From positions 1,364,001-1,428,000 of the forward strand of contig JADJNU010000001.1 of the NCBI GenBank assembly GCA_016714165.1: a stretch of 64,000 nucleotides of DNA, given 5' to 3'. Below the pieces are notes generated by a model that was not told the DNA's origin, did not search any database, and worked only from the letters and a program-made list of their open reading frames with translations. The translations under genes were made by a program, and so were the position numbers. Shown in pieces: positions 8,511 to 17,310 of this stretch (its first letter is position 1; each line of letters starts with the position of its first letter). The stretch is from Bdellovibrionales bacterium. GTDB taxonomy: Bacteria; Bdellovibrionota; Bdellovibrionia; Bdellovibrionales; UBA1609.

Positions 8511-9694
8511 TCCTTGTATCGACTGAGTTCGGGAATGAGACGTCTTTCGTTTAGCACCAAAGATAAAGCGATATCCTCAGAGCTAACAATATTGAGATGA
8601 ACGGCAAAATTCCAATAGCTCTGCATAGAAAGTTCAAGATCCGCTTCCCTTAAAGAATGAAACTTAACGAATTCTGCCAGAACCTGATCAGTTGTGTGCC
8701 CCTGATTGAAATAATAATTGACCAAGGTGTTAGCCACGAATGCGTGCCTGTCCCTTTCCTGCAATTCAAGATCGTCTGGAACTCCGCCTTTATTTTGAAT
8801 ATCCTCCAATTCACTTTGAACAGCGACTATCCATTTGGACCCAAATAACAAGAGTTCCCTAAAATTCAAAAGGTCAGGTCGACCGATCTCAGATGGGGCC
8901 TTTTCAGTTAACAAGACAAAGGCTCTTTCTTGAGATTCTCTAAAGCGCCTGACCAGAAAGCCATTAACTGCAAACCCGTAATCGCGCTCATTTTTTTTAA
9001 TACCCAGCCCCATCGCAAACAGCGCAAGATCGGCTACAAGCTGATTGCGACTCAACTCACGGCTAAAGCCCCTTTTCTCAATCTGATTGATCAAAATTTC
9101 TACGAGTGATATATAGACTTCTGGATAAGATTGCCTTTTTTGTCCGATTTTTTCGTCGGAGAGACCCGCCAAACGCTCATTTCGCTTTCCCGTTACCTGC
9201 CACAAAGTATATTTCAAAATGAAATAATCCGTGACTTCATTTAACCACCTGACCGAATCCACAGCATTGGGATGCTCACGCAAGGCATTTATAATTTCAA
9301 TTGCAGCTCTATCTGCGGATCCAACAAGGTCATCTGCCTGACTTGAGTCTTCCATTATTTCATCTACCAGGTCCTCCTGGTCCTCGCTTCCGATATGGGT
9401 GTATCTCCTCAAAGTCTTGACCTGAGGATCAAGATTCAGGACGAGCCCTTCCAAGCGATGCAATATTGGTGCGGGCAAGACGTTCTGCTTCTCCCCTGGG
9501 GTTGGCCGAGAAACAAGACTGACACATGAGCTTGGAAGCTTATCGTCGGGGGTTCTATCACCACCGCTCGCGAATGAAAATGGGATAGAAAAAGTAACAG
9601 AAACAGAAATTGAACCGGCAACAAACAAGCAGCCAAGTTTTGAAAACCGACCCCCAAGCACGTTTATAGATTTGAAAAAATCAAGTCTTGGCAT
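8504..9694 (-). CDS. Hypothetical secreted protein, 396 aa
   Basis: A 43-residue N-terminal signal-like region (hydrophobic segment LGCLFVAGSISVSVTF, then FASGG) precedes a mature part that is mostly helical and charged. No motif or family is recognised. The ATG lies inside the last codons of queF (14-base overlap), so translation is probably coupled to queF, although no functional link to queuosine is evident. The n-region before the hydrophobic core is unusually long (about 20 residues), so the true start could be internal. Likely periplasmic; role unknown. Confidence 0.7.
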   Translation of the reverse strand: MPRLDFFKSINVLGGRFSKLGCLFVAGSISVSVTFSIPFSFASGGDRTPDDKLPSSCVSLVSRPTPGEKQNVLPAPILHRLEGLVLNLDPQVKTLRRYTHIGSEDQEDLVDEIMEDSSQADDLVGSADRAAIEIINALREHPNAVDSVRWLNEVTDYFILKYTLWQVTGKRNERLAGLSDEKIGQKRQSYPEVYISLVEILINQIEKRGFSRELSRNQLVADLALFAMGLGIKKNERDYGFAVNGFLVRRFRESQERAFVLLTEKAPSEIGRPDLLNFRELLLFGSKWIVAVQSELEDIQNKGGVPDDLELQERDRHAFVANTLVNYYFNQGHTTDQVLAEFVKFHSLREADLELSMQSYWNFAVHLNIVSSEDIALSLVLNERRLIPELSRYKEK

Positions 9695-10067
9695 GTTTGG
9701 CCGTTACGATTGTTTTGATGTTTCCTCGAACATTAAAGTCGCCCTTGACTTCAATTTCGAAGGGATCCAGAAGAACGATGAGATCGTCTAAAATTAGGTT
9801 CGTCACATCTTCATGGAAAACCTTCTTATTACGAAAGCTATTGATATAGAGCTTGAGAGACTTGAGTTCGACGCAAAATTTATCAGGTACGTAGCGAATA
9901 TGGATAACAGCAAAATCCGGAAATCCGCTACGAGGACAAAGACAAGTAAATTCGGGGCAAGTAAAATCGATTTCATAGCGCCTCACTGGAGTCCTATTTT
10001 CAAATCTCTCCAAACACGCTTCTTCAATGGCCAATTCTCCGTACAACTTCGCGTCTTTCCCGTTCAT
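9681..10067 (-). CDS. queF: NADPH-dependent 7-cyano-7-deazaguanine (preQ0) reductase
   Basis: QueF reduces the nitrile of preQ0 to preQ1, the last free-base step before queuosine is inserted into tRNA. The 128-residue length and layout fit the short (unimodular, Bacillus-type) QueF. The nucleophilic cysteine is Cys44 in FTCLCPRSG, followed by the catalytic aspartate in PDFA. The substrate-binding ELKSLKLY segment is present, as is the FHEDVTN block. A GAGGA site lies 8 bases before the ATG. I see no clear preQ1 riboswitch in the 150-base leader. The next gene overlaps its end by 14 bases. The other queuosine genes are not in this window. Confidence 0.93.
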   Translation of the reverse strand: MNGKDAKLYGELAIEEACLERFENRTPVRRYEIDFTCPEFTCLCPRSGFPDFAVIHIRYVPDKFCVELKSLKLYINSFRNKKVFHEDVTNLILDDLIVLLDPFEIEVKGDFNVRGNIKTIVTAKHAKT

Positions 10068-10160
10068 CTTTTATGTCCTCTCAATGAATGGCGGCATCCT
10101 CGCCAAAGGATATCTTTTTCAAACTCACACCCAATTTCCAGACATGTGAGAAATATTTTG

Positions 10161-10178
10161 CCTAAATGGGTATTTAGG
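10161..10178. other. Small dyad in the queF / lipoprotein divergent region
   Basis: CCTAAAT (10161-10167) and ATTTAGG (10172-10178) form a perfect 7-bp dyad with the 4-base spacer GGGT. It sits between two divergent starts (10067 and 10217). It may be an operator half-site pair or a short RNA hairpin. Confidence 0.5.
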
Positions 10179-10216
10179 TTGCATTTTAATCAGCTCTTTT
10201 CTAATTTAATTGATGC

Positions 10217-10798
10217 ATGAGGTCAAGCGTGGTCCGTACAAATCTCTTGAATATCTTGGTTCTGTTGTTTCCACTTTTCTTAGGGGGTCTCTCTTGTGCC
10301 ATTCTAAATGACAGGAACGGACTTGATCGAGAGGCCTGTGCAAATTCGGACTGGTGGGAATTGGGCCGTCAGGATGGAACCCAGGGAGAACCGGTAGGCA
10401 AATATGATAAGCGGCTTTCCGAATGCCAGATGGAACCTGATAAGAGTCGTGAAAATCTGTATCTGAATGGTCGAAATGCGGGTTTAGCAGAATATTGCCA
10501 ACCAAACAACGGCTTTGAAATCGGGCGCACAGGCCAATTCTATTTTTACGTTTGCCCTGTCGATACAGAAGTCGATTTCGTTTCCCACTATCGCATTGGA
10601 CGAAGAGTCTACCAACTCGAGATCGCAAATAAAAACCTCAACAAAAATATTGAATCCCTCTTGGCGCGCATCAGAGAGATGCGACCGAGTGCTGTTCAAC
10701 AGAGAGCTCAACTACGCGAACAAATAAGGTCCATGAAAAATTCGAGAGCGCAAAATGAAAAATCACTTGAGGAGCTTCGGTCGTCCATTGGGGGGTAA
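10217..10798 (+). CDS. DUF2799-like envelope protein, probable lipoprotein
   Basis: After a hydrophobic signal of about 20 residues with a poor lipobox-like site (GGLSC), the mature part has features I associate with DUF2799 proteins. These are paired short Cys-containing blocks, an 'LGRQDG' turn, a 'NGFEIGRTG..YFYVCP' block and 'YRIGRRVYQLE'. The last ~55 residues are strongly helical and charged (Arg, Gln, Glu) and could be a coiled coil. The family has no settled function. The leader lacks an obvious ribosome-binding site. The gene diverges from queF and converges with the TrmH-like gene. Confidence 0.7.
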   Translation: MRSSVVRTNLLNILVLLFPLFLGGLSCAILNDRNGLDREACANSDWWELGRQDGTQGEPVGKYDKRLSECQMEPDKSRENLYLNGRNAGLAEYCQPNNGFEIGRTGQFYFYVCPVDTEVDFVSHYRIGRRVYQLEIANKNLNKNIESLLARIREMRPSAVQQRAQLREQIRSMKNSRAQNEKSLEELRSSIGG

Positions 10799-10854
10799 GT
10801 CCTCGATTCTGCTTTGACTTTGCCAATGCCCTGCCCCTGTCTTCAAGTTTCATT

Positions 10855-11631
10855 CTATTTTTCTCGTGTCTTTAACTCTTTGAGTAAGGCCTCTGGATTA
10901 TCAAAGCTTCGTAAGGCATAGTTTGCGGCCAGTATTTGCTGTTCTCTTTCGCTAAGAAATGCTGGCCCGCCTTGGGCCTTTTTTTGGGCATAGTGAACAT
11001 AAGAAAAAGTTAAAGAAGCAGCCACTGAGATATTAAAGCTTTGGGAAAAGCCCAGCATTGGAAGTACAAATCGGCCGTCCACAAGATCAAGCATCTGTTT
11101 GCTCACCCCCTCTTTCTCGTTGCCAAAAACAACCGCTGAGGGTTGGGTGAAGTCTATCTCTTCTATCGATACGCTCGCCTCCAGGTGAGTGGCATAGATT
11201 TTATACCCCCGCCCCTTCAGCCTCTGAACGCAAGACTCGACATCTGAAAATGGCTCCACTTGCAACCATTTGTCAGAACCTTTTGTCACTCGATTGGCTG
11301 CCTTAAATTTTGCATTGGCTACATCGATGATCTGAAAGCGATAGAATCCAAAAGCCTCGGCAGATCTCATGACAGCGCTGATATTTCCGCGGTCATAGAT
11401 GTTCTCGAGCACTGGAACCAAGGCCTGGGAACGTCTTCGACAGACTTCCAATATTCTCTGTTGGCGTTCGACAGTGAGTCGGGAACCTAAGATCTGCCAG
11501 AGTTCAGCAGCCGTGTAAGGCGCCCCCCCAATCAGAAAAGGCTCTGATTCAAAGAAAGTCCTTCTTACCGAACGAGTGACCACGTCTTCAAGTTCTTCCT
11601 CTTCTGCTAAGCTCAATTTTGAGTCCTTCAC
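10855..11631 (-). CDS. TrmH/SpoU-family tRNA or rRNA 2'-O-methyltransferase
   Basis: The three SpoU motifs are in order. Motif 1 is NIYDRGNISAVMRSAEAFGF with the catalytic Arg and Asn. Motif 2 is VVFGNEKEGVS, with an E-K-E-G variation of the usual N/G-E-x-x-G. Motif 3 is LPMLGFSQSFNISVAASL. These residues form the trefoil knot that binds S-adenosylmethionine. The overall layout, including an N-terminal helical part and a ~40-residue C-terminal extension, resembles TrmH (tRNA Gm18 methylase) more than RlmB. The substrate is therefore most likely tRNA, but this is inference. A TrmH-type start with ATG at 11631 is plausible. Confidence 0.85.
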   Translation of the reverse strand: MKDSKLSLAEEEELEDVVTRSVRRTFFESEPFLIGGAPYTAAELWQILGSRLTVERQQRILEVCRRRSQALVPVLENIYDRGNISAVMRSAEAFGFYRFQIIDVANAKFKAANRVTKGSDKWLQVEPFSDVESCVQRLKGRGYKIYATHLEASVSIEEIDFTQPSAVVFGNEKEGVSKQMLDLVDGRFVLPMLGFSQSFNISVAASLTFSYVHYAQKKAQGGPAFLSEREQQILAANYALRSFDNPEALLKELKTREK

Positions 11632-11764
11632 CTCGAGACTTCCGCTCTATTCTGTTTTCTTGTGTTCTGTTCTGTTCACCCATATTAATTATTGCCGGAA
11701 GACCTTATGGCCCGTAGCCTTTGGTCACGGCTCGCATTAATACTGAAAAATGAGGGAGAAACCA

Positions 11765-12652
11765 TTGAAAAATGTGATCAGCGTCATTATTCCGACATAC
11801 AATCGGCTTCACACTCTCCCCAGAGCCATTGATTCTATTAGAAATCAGTCCTACCCTCATTGGGAACTTATTATTGTAGATGACGGATCCACTGACGGAA
11901 CTGAGGATTGGATTCATCACCACCAGAAAGATCTCATTTCGAACGGAAAAGCTCGATACATACGAATTAACCGAGGCGGAGTGAGCCGGGCCCGTAATAC
12001 CGGAATTGAACGATCTTGGGGAGAATGGCTGGCCTTTCTGGATTCTGATGATGAATGGCTACCCGAAAAGCTTTCAATGCAAATCAAGGTCGCGCAGTCA
12101 GGCTCTCAAGATTTGATTCTTCACGGTGAGGAGATTTGGGTCCGCCATGGCCGCCGGGTCAATCCTTGCAGACAACACAAAAAATTCGGCGGTCGAATAT
12201 TTAGCAAGTGTGTGCCATTGTGTCTGATCTCCCCCTCCACAGTGATGATTCATCGGAGCATTTTCAATGAGGTGGGACTTTTTCGTGAAGATTTTCCCGT
12301 CTGTGAGGACTACGAGTTATGGCTCAGAATAACTTCGCAGTTCAATGTGAATTTTCTGGAAGAGCCTCTGATTATTAAATACGGAGGACACGATGATCAA
12401 CTCTCAGGAAAGTTCAAAGCCATGGATTACTGGCGAACGAAAGCCCTCTTTCCATATCTAAGAAGCGCATATATCACTGAACCTGAAAAAAGGCAGGTCG
12501 CCCAATGCCTTGTTTCCAAAGCTTCCATTTTGCTGAGGGGTTACGAAAAGCACAAGAATTGGAAAAATTACGAAGAAATGCAACATTTTCGCGTCGTGGC
12601 CCAGGAATTTCTCGACAGTCCTTTTCTTGATACCGAGTCGGTGCTAGATTAG
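11765..12652 (+). CDS. Family 2 glycosyltransferase
   Basis: The N-terminal half is a GT-A fold: ISVIIPTYNR, then IIVDDGSTDGT, then the metal- and nucleotide-sugar-binding FLDSDDEW. A C-terminal helical part follows, with VCEDYELWLR, the usual acceptor-site 'ED' motif. The enzyme would transfer a sugar to an envelope glycan or lipid; donor and acceptor are unknown. I prefer the TTG at 11765 as start because AGGGAG lies 6 bases before it and the product then begins in the typical way (KNVISVIIP). An ATG five codons earlier (11750) has no such site. The next gene begins 6 bases after the stop, so both are co-transcribed. Confidence 0.88.
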   Translation: MKNVISVIIPTYNRLHTLPRAIDSIRNQSYPHWELIIVDDGSTDGTEDWIHHHQKDLISNGKARYIRINRGGVSRARNTGIERSWGEWLAFLDSDDEWLPEKLSMQIKVAQSGSQDLILHGEEIWVRHGRRVNPCRQHKKFGGRIFSKCVPLCLISPSTVMIHRSIFNEVGLFREDFPVCEDYELWLRITSQFNVNFLEEPLIIKYGGHDDQLSGKFKAMDYWRTKALFPYLRSAYITEPEKRQVAQCLVSKASILLRGYEKHKNWKNYEEMQHFRVVAQEFLDSPFLDTESVLD

Positions 12653-12658
12653 CGATCA

Positions 12659-14041
12659 ATGGAATTCAAACCACCGCCTTCCCTGAAACGTGTTCCGAGC
12701 AACGTCCTTGATCGTGGTTTCAAGCTAGCAAAACTCACTGCCAAATTGAGCGTACGAGCTGTCGGACATTCCTTGGGAAAATGGACTCCGAATTGGATTC
12801 ATGAAAAAGGTGATCCAGAATCTTTAAGAAGATACCTTGGCGCGCAGGCCTCTCTATTAACTAAGGAACTGGGCCAATTGAAAGGCTCCGTTATGAAGGC
12901 AGGCCAACTTCTCTCGACCTACGGTGAACATTTTTTACCACCCGAAGTAAACGAATTTCTAAAAACTTTGCAGTCTGAATCCACTCCGCTGGAATGGAGT
13001 GAAATTGAAAAAGTTTTAGAGCGAGAATTGGGACGGGAAAAACTCGATCTTTTGGAAATCGATCCAACGGCCTGGGCCGCCGCTTCGCTTGGCCAGGTTC
13101 ATCGCGCAAAAATTCGGACAACTGGAGAAGAAGTAGCTCTCAAGATCCAGTATCCCGGGGTTGATCGGGCTATCGAAACAGACCTCTCTTTTTTACGAGT
13201 TATCTTCCAGATCACCGATATCTTTCCTACGGGCTTTCAAAGCCAGCCCATCATGAATGAAATTCGGCAAATGCTCACAAGAGAGCTTGATTACAATTTG
13301 GAATTCGCGGCGACAAAGTGGTTTCATCAAAAGTTGGAATCCGAGCCCTATATTCAGGTGCCGAAGGTGTACGAGAATTTCTCTACTGGATCGGTGCTCA
13401 CAACAGAATTTATTGCTTCCCTTCCGGTCGACGACATCCAAGTTAGGTCTTGGCCGCAAAGTGTTCGAAACAAAATTGCCGAGCTGTTCTTAAAAGTTTA
13501 CATGTGTGAATTGTTTGAGTGGGGTCGTATTCAGACTGATCCACATTTTGGAAATTATCGTTTGAGATTGTCTGAAAATGGACATCCCATATTGGTCCTT
13601 CTGGATTTTGGCGCTGTCCGAGAAATCTCTCCGGCTTTTCAAAGCTCTTATCATCTCATGGTAAGTGGAGCCATACATCGAAACGCAGACGATGTTCTTG
13701 CGGGAGGAAGTGCTCTCGGATTTATTCAACCCAAGGATCCACCCCAGCTTCGTCAACTTTTTGTTGATCTGTGTTTTCTCATTACGGAACCATTTATTGA
13801 TCCATCCTGGAACAGCAATTCGCAAAGTTTCATGAACCTGAGCGGAGAATACAATTGGGGAATCAGTGATTTACCCCAGAGGGTTGCTCGACTCGGAGCC
13901 CAAATGGTGACCCAATTTCAATTTAGAACACCTCCCCAGGAAGTGATCTTCATTGATCGCAAACTGGGCGGTACTTTTACCTTTCTAAGCAATCTCAATG
14001 CTGTTCTCAATGCCCGACCGCTTGTGTCCCGTTACCTCTGA
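12659..14041 (+). CDS. ABC1/UbiB-family atypical kinase
   Basis: The protein carries the family hallmarks: the inhibitory KxGQ motif (KAGQLLST), the alanine-rich loop in place of a P-loop (AAASLGQVHRA), the ATP-binding lysine in ALKIQYPG, QTDPHFGN as catalytic loop, and LDFGAVRE as metal-binding motif. UbiB and its relatives support quinone or isoprenoid lipid metabolism through ATP hydrolysis rather than clear protein phosphorylation. No ubiquinone genes are nearby; the partner here is a glycosyltransferase, so this is better called UbiB-like than UbiB. The typical C-terminal membrane helices are not obvious. Confidence 0.88.
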   Translation: MEFKPPPSLKRVPSNVLDRGFKLAKLTAKLSVRAVGHSLGKWTPNWIHEKGDPESLRRYLGAQASLLTKELGQLKGSVMKAGQLLSTYGEHFLPPEVNEFLKTLQSESTPLEWSEIEKVLERELGREKLDLLEIDPTAWAAASLGQVHRAKIRTTGEEVALKIQYPGVDRAIETDLSFLRVIFQITDIFPTGFQSQPIMNEIRQMLTRELDYNLEFAATKWFHQKLESEPYIQVPKVYENFSTGSVLTTEFIASLPVDDIQVRSWPQSVRNKIAELFLKVYMCELFEWGRIQTDPHFGNYRLRLSENGHPILVLLDFGAVREISPAFQSSYHLMVSGAIHRNADDVLAGGSALGFIQPKDPPQLRQLFVDLCFLITEPFIDPSWNSNSQSFMNLSGEYNWGISDLPQRVARLGAQMVTQFQFRTPPQEVIFIDRKLGGTFTFLSNLNAVLNARPLVSRYL

Positions 14042-14271
14042 GTCATCTGTGAATCGTCCACCTTGGAAACCTCAAAGAAGCAGAGGAAAGTTCGAAAGCG
14101 CCCTGGGTCTTGACCCGAAGAATTTCATTCAGGCACTATGAAACAGTGGAGTTTGTAAGCATTTCGGAACTCGTCATTCAAAGTGCGCCAAATTCCGGAT
14201 TGCTGAACTTTCCTGATCTATATTTTTAGGTCTCCCACCGACAGGTGGTAAACAAAAAAAAAGGGGTTGTC

Positions 14272-14985
14272 GTGAAAACATTAATAGTCGCAATGATCGC
14301 GCTGGGATTGTCCAGCCTAGCAAATGCCGATTCGAAGGAATTTGATCTAGGTGGCATTTCAGAAGTTGAAGTCAATAACTGTAGCGGCGATATTAGCATC
14401 ACTGCCGTTAATTCAGGGAAAGCCGCTGTGACTGCGACCAAAAAGCAGTTTGGTGAGCACTGTCAACTGACAATCGATAAAAAGGGCAGAACCCTCTTTG
14501 TAGGAGTCGAAAAAACAGGCGTGTTTAAGGATGATTGCGAAGTTGATTTCGACATCACCGCACCAAAAACTGCAATGCTGGACCTGGATTCAGGCAGCGG
14601 TGATATCAAAGTCAAAGGAACCTCGGGCGATCTCAATTTCAATATTGGAAGCGGTGATATTGATGTAGACGCAGAAGTAAAAAAACTTGAAGGAAAAACT
14701 GGCAGCGGCGATGTATCTATTAAAGGTCTGACCGCTGGTGGAAACCTCAAGACAGGCAGTGGAGAAATAAATCTTGTCTATGATGTAGCTCCTTCTCTAG
14801 GTGAATTGGACATCAAAACTGGAAGTGGTGGAGCTGAAATTGTTTTTCCAAAAAACGCAAAGATCCGAGCTTCATTCATGGCTGGTAGCGGAGAGTTGAT
14901 TAACGAACTTGGTGACACTCCTGACAGTAAATTCAAAATTTCTATGAAGGCTGGCTCAGGCAATTTGCACATTAAAAAGCAATGA
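14272..14985 (+). CDS. Secreted DUF4097-like beta-helix repeat protein
   Basis: A standard signal peptide (VKTLIVAMIALGL...ANA) precedes a mature protein of about 215 residues built from short repeats centred on GSGDI, GSGEI or GSGGAEI, each followed by a beta strand. Such regular Gly-Ser-Gly-Asp turns are typical of the adhesin-like DUF4097 right-handed beta helix. Two Cys (NNCSGD and EHCQL) may be paired. The start is GTG 14272, preceded by AAGGGG 5 bases away; an in-frame GTG at 14245 lies upstream of that site. A small hairpin (CCACC/GGTGG) precedes the leader. The function of this family is unknown. Confidence 0.8.
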   Translation: MKTLIVAMIALGLSSLANADSKEFDLGGISEVEVNNCSGDISITAVNSGKAAVTATKKQFGEHCQLTIDKKGRTLFVGVEKTGVFKDDCEVDFDITAPKTAMLDLDSGSGDIKVKGTSGDLNFNIGSGDIDVDAEVKKLEGKTGSGDVSIKGLTAGGNLKTGSGEINLVYDVAPSLGELDIKTGSGGAEIVFPKNAKIRASFMAGSGELINELGDTPDSKFKISMKAGSGNLHIKKQ

Positions 14986-15283
14986 TTATTGTCTGGCGCT
15001 GTCTGCTTCGCAGAAGTGACTCCCCCATAGGCTGAGAAATATGTCGCGCCGAGATTTTTTTGCTCAATGCGGACATAAAGCCCCTGAATTTTCAGCCAGG
15101 GTCCGATCGCTGGGCAAACTCCTTTTGCTTCTTCCAATCCTCCATGAAACTGGTCTCGTTCACTTCTAGAGAACGAGCCAACTCTAGCCCCTACAAAAGC
15201 GGAATGCACTCCACCCAAATCTGCTGCGAAATCATGGCATAGCCTTTGCTCGGTAAATGAGCATAAAAGGGCAGGAGAGCATT

Positions 15284-16309
15284 GTGGAGAACGCCTTGAA
15301 GCTGGTACAACTAAATCGGTTAATAATTTTGACACTAACAGTCGCCATTTTTGCTAGTTTCAGCTCTGTCGGTGCCCACAATTGTCGCAATAGCTTAATT
15401 CCCTCGGCATCATCAACGCTCGAATTGGATGCATCAGAGATTGCGGCCCGATTTCCCCTCTATACGGCTTTAGCCAATGGAATGGTCAAAACCCCAGCTT
15501 CGCTTTTAAAATCCATAGCTATCGAGCACGGCAGCTCCCAGGATGAAGTAGGACGAGAAATTGAAAAAATATTAATGCGGTTCAATGATCCTGATCAAAT
15601 TGCTCACATTCAGAGAGCCTCACTCGCTAGAACTCTGGAGAATCTGGGGGTTCAGCACACTGACGCTGATCCTTATGAAACGCTTTCCTCTTTAAGTAGG
15701 TTTAATCTAGCTGCCATGAGAAAGATTTTTGATCTCCCAAAGGGCATGGATAATCGGCCTTCCTTAGAATCCGCCGCACGAATTATCCATGCCAGAAGGA
15801 CTTCTGGAGACATCACAACAAATGTTCTCAGTGCCACCAAGATAACAAACCTAGGTTTTCCCATGCCCGGCAATAGTATTCATCCATTCAATAGAGCGAT
15901 ACGATCTGGCGACAATGTCTTCTTCACCATGGAGTTCGAGGACTCAGCTCAAGGTGGCGAATACGGCACCTTTAAATTTTTTCTTAAGAAAGAATATGCT
16001 CAGCGTGGGTGGGTGGGTCCCGATGATATGGAGCCATCTAAATTATTGACCGCACTGGAGATGGTCAGCCCCGGAACTCAGCAACAGGTCCTCGCGGCTT
16101 ACGAAATGCTAACAAATCGCCGAGGCATCACTCTTAAGGGAATTAATCAATTTAGTTTAAATTTGGATCAGGCCCTCTTGCAGGAAATATGGCAGCCACA
16201 TCTCCATAATTTCTCCCGGCTCATTTTTACTTATCAGGATTTTTTGAGTTTGTGGGAGGCCTTACTTTTCAAGCAAGAAATCCTGGTTAGGGAAACACCG
16301 GAAGCATAG
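15284..16309 (+). CDS. Hypothetical secreted protein, 341 aa, likely truncated by a frameshift
   Basis: A signal peptide (LIILTLTVAIFASFSSVGA) is followed by a mostly helical mature domain and a beta-containing segment around VFFTMEFEDSAQGG. No family is recognised. The start is taken as GTG 15284 because AGGAG lies 6 bases upstream; an in-frame ATG nine codons earlier has no such site. The reading frame ends at 16309, but coding-like sequence continues in the -1 frame to 16509, so the original protein was probably about 70 residues longer. Confidence 0.65.
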   Translation: MENALKLVQLNRLIILTLTVAIFASFSSVGAHNCRNSLIPSASSTLELDASEIAARFPLYTALANGMVKTPASLLKSIAIEHGSSQDEVGREIEKILMRFNDPDQIAHIQRASLARTLENLGVQHTDADPYETLSSLSRFNLAAMRKIFDLPKGMDNRPSLESAARIIHARRTSGDITTNVLSATKITNLGFPMPGNSIHPFNRAIRSGDNVFFTMEFEDSAQGGEYGTFKFFLKKEYAQRGWVGPDDMEPSKLLTALEMVSPGTQQQVLAAYEMLTNRRGITLKGINQFSLNLDQALLQEIWQPHLHNFSRLIFTYQDFLSLWEALLFKQEILVRETPEA

Positions 16310-16509
16310 AGAAAGCCGCTTTCCCGAATATCAAGGACAGTAAGAAAATTGAACCTGAACAAATTAAAGAATATTTCTCCCATTTATCTCTGAATGAGAA
16401 ATTGAGCCTGGCCCGAGTTGTCTTTAATATCCAATTTCCTTGGGTGTTGAGAGTGCCAGGAGTGACACCCCACTCTCAGCTCTACCGCACGCTCGACAAA
16501 AAGCCTTAA
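16291..16509 (+). pseudogene. Out-of-frame continuation of the preceding gene
   Basis: A frame open from the TAG at 16288 to the TAA at 16507 encodes about 70 residues of protein-like composition (for example EPEQIKEYFSHLSLNEKLSL and YRTLDKKP) but has no usable start codon. It overlaps the last codons of the secreted protein. The simplest reading is that a base is missing between 16291 and 16309 and that both parts were one gene. Confidence 0.5.
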
Positions 16510-16678
16510 CCAATTAGTTGTGGACTTAGAACCAATTTATTTGGTCTGGTCGGGCCAATGTTACAGAACCGTTCATAGCGTCTAGCAATTGCTCATGTTC
16601 TTTCGTTAGACAAGTGTCCACTCTGTTAATCAATATAAGCCACGGAGACTGGAATGAGAGTTGCATTTTCAATCAGGT

Positions 16679-17233
16679 ATGGAGACATCGATCGCTCACC
16701 TCTTTATCATTTTGGGACTTGCGGCTGGAATTGCCAGTTGCAATGCTCCTGATTCTTCAACGGAAACCGCAGGCTCGCTTGTCAGGGAAAGTTTAGGTGT
16801 TTTAGGAACAGTAAAGGCCATTCACCTCACATCAGCAGGGCTTTCTAGCTCCATCTCCGAAGGATATTCTGAGGCTGAATTAGATTTTGACTCCGGAGTC
16901 GCAAGCTATCATCTCGCTTGTCCCGGGAAAGAATTCAGCGGACAAGCGCCGGTGCCAAGGGGACTGAAGGAATCGCTCCAACAGTTCCTATCTGAATCAG
17001 AGATCTGCAGAATCCGGTTTGGAGCTCCGCAAAACAGCGAACAGGTGGCATGCCTCGCAATGATGATACCAATGGCAGAAGCAGTTGTGCCCTCTGGAGA
17101 GGTTTTACCTCTCTTTCTCGCAGGCAATCCGATCTGTCAGCAGCCGATCAATTTTTTCTGCGATCCTGAAGTCGAAAAGGAATTTCAGGACTTGGCCAAA
17201 AAAGCGATTGCACTTTTACCGGCCTGCGACTAG
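16679..17233 (+). CDS. Small hypothetical lipoprotein
   Basis: A hydrophobic signal (HLFIILGLAAG) ends in the lipobox IASC, giving a lipidated cysteine. The mature 165 residues contain four further Cys in the C-terminal half (for example ICRIRFG, NPICQQ, FFCDPE, LLPACD), which could form disulfides. No family is recognised. The start is uncertain: ATG 16679 has a poor ribosome site, while an ATG at 16654 has a good one (GGAG) but lies in another frame. A one-base error in the T4 run near 16665 would join them. A terminator overlaps its stop codon. Confidence 0.65.
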   Translation: METSIAHLFIILGLAAGIASCNAPDSSTETAGSLVRESLGVLGTVKAIHLTSAGLSSSISEGYSEAELDFDSGVASYHLACPGKEFSGQAPVPRGLKESLQQFLSESEICRIRFGAPQNSEQVACLAMMIPMAEAVVPSGEVLPLFLAGNPICQQPINFFCDPEVEKEFQDLAKKAIALLPACD

Positions 17234-17241
17234 GCCTTTTT
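17221..17241 (+). terminator. Terminator overlapping the lipoprotein stop codon
   Basis: GGCCT (17221-17225) pairs with AGGCC (17232-17236) around a 6-base loop, followed by TTTTT. The stop codon TAG lies at the loop/second-arm junction. Confidence 0.65.
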
Positions 17242-17310
17242 GCGAATGCATCAAATAAAAAACCTGGGCACTGGTCGACCCGCGAGTTGATACTCCTTCT
17301 GATTTCAAGA

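Noticed and set aside
10068..10216. preQ1 riboswitch in the queF leader
   Set aside because: I could not find the conserved stem-loop and A-rich tail of preQ1-I or -II; only a small dyad is present.
14778..15335. 185-codon minus-strand ORF between the DUF4097-like gene and the next secreted gene
   Set aside because: It overlaps the 3' end of a well-supported gene and the start of another on the opposite strand. Parts of its middle look protein-like, but no start or family supports it.
16288..16296. GGGAAAC as a slippery site for the 16.3-kb frameshift
   Set aside because: The heptamer is not in the phase needed for -1 slippage: the zero frame reads AGG GAA ACA.
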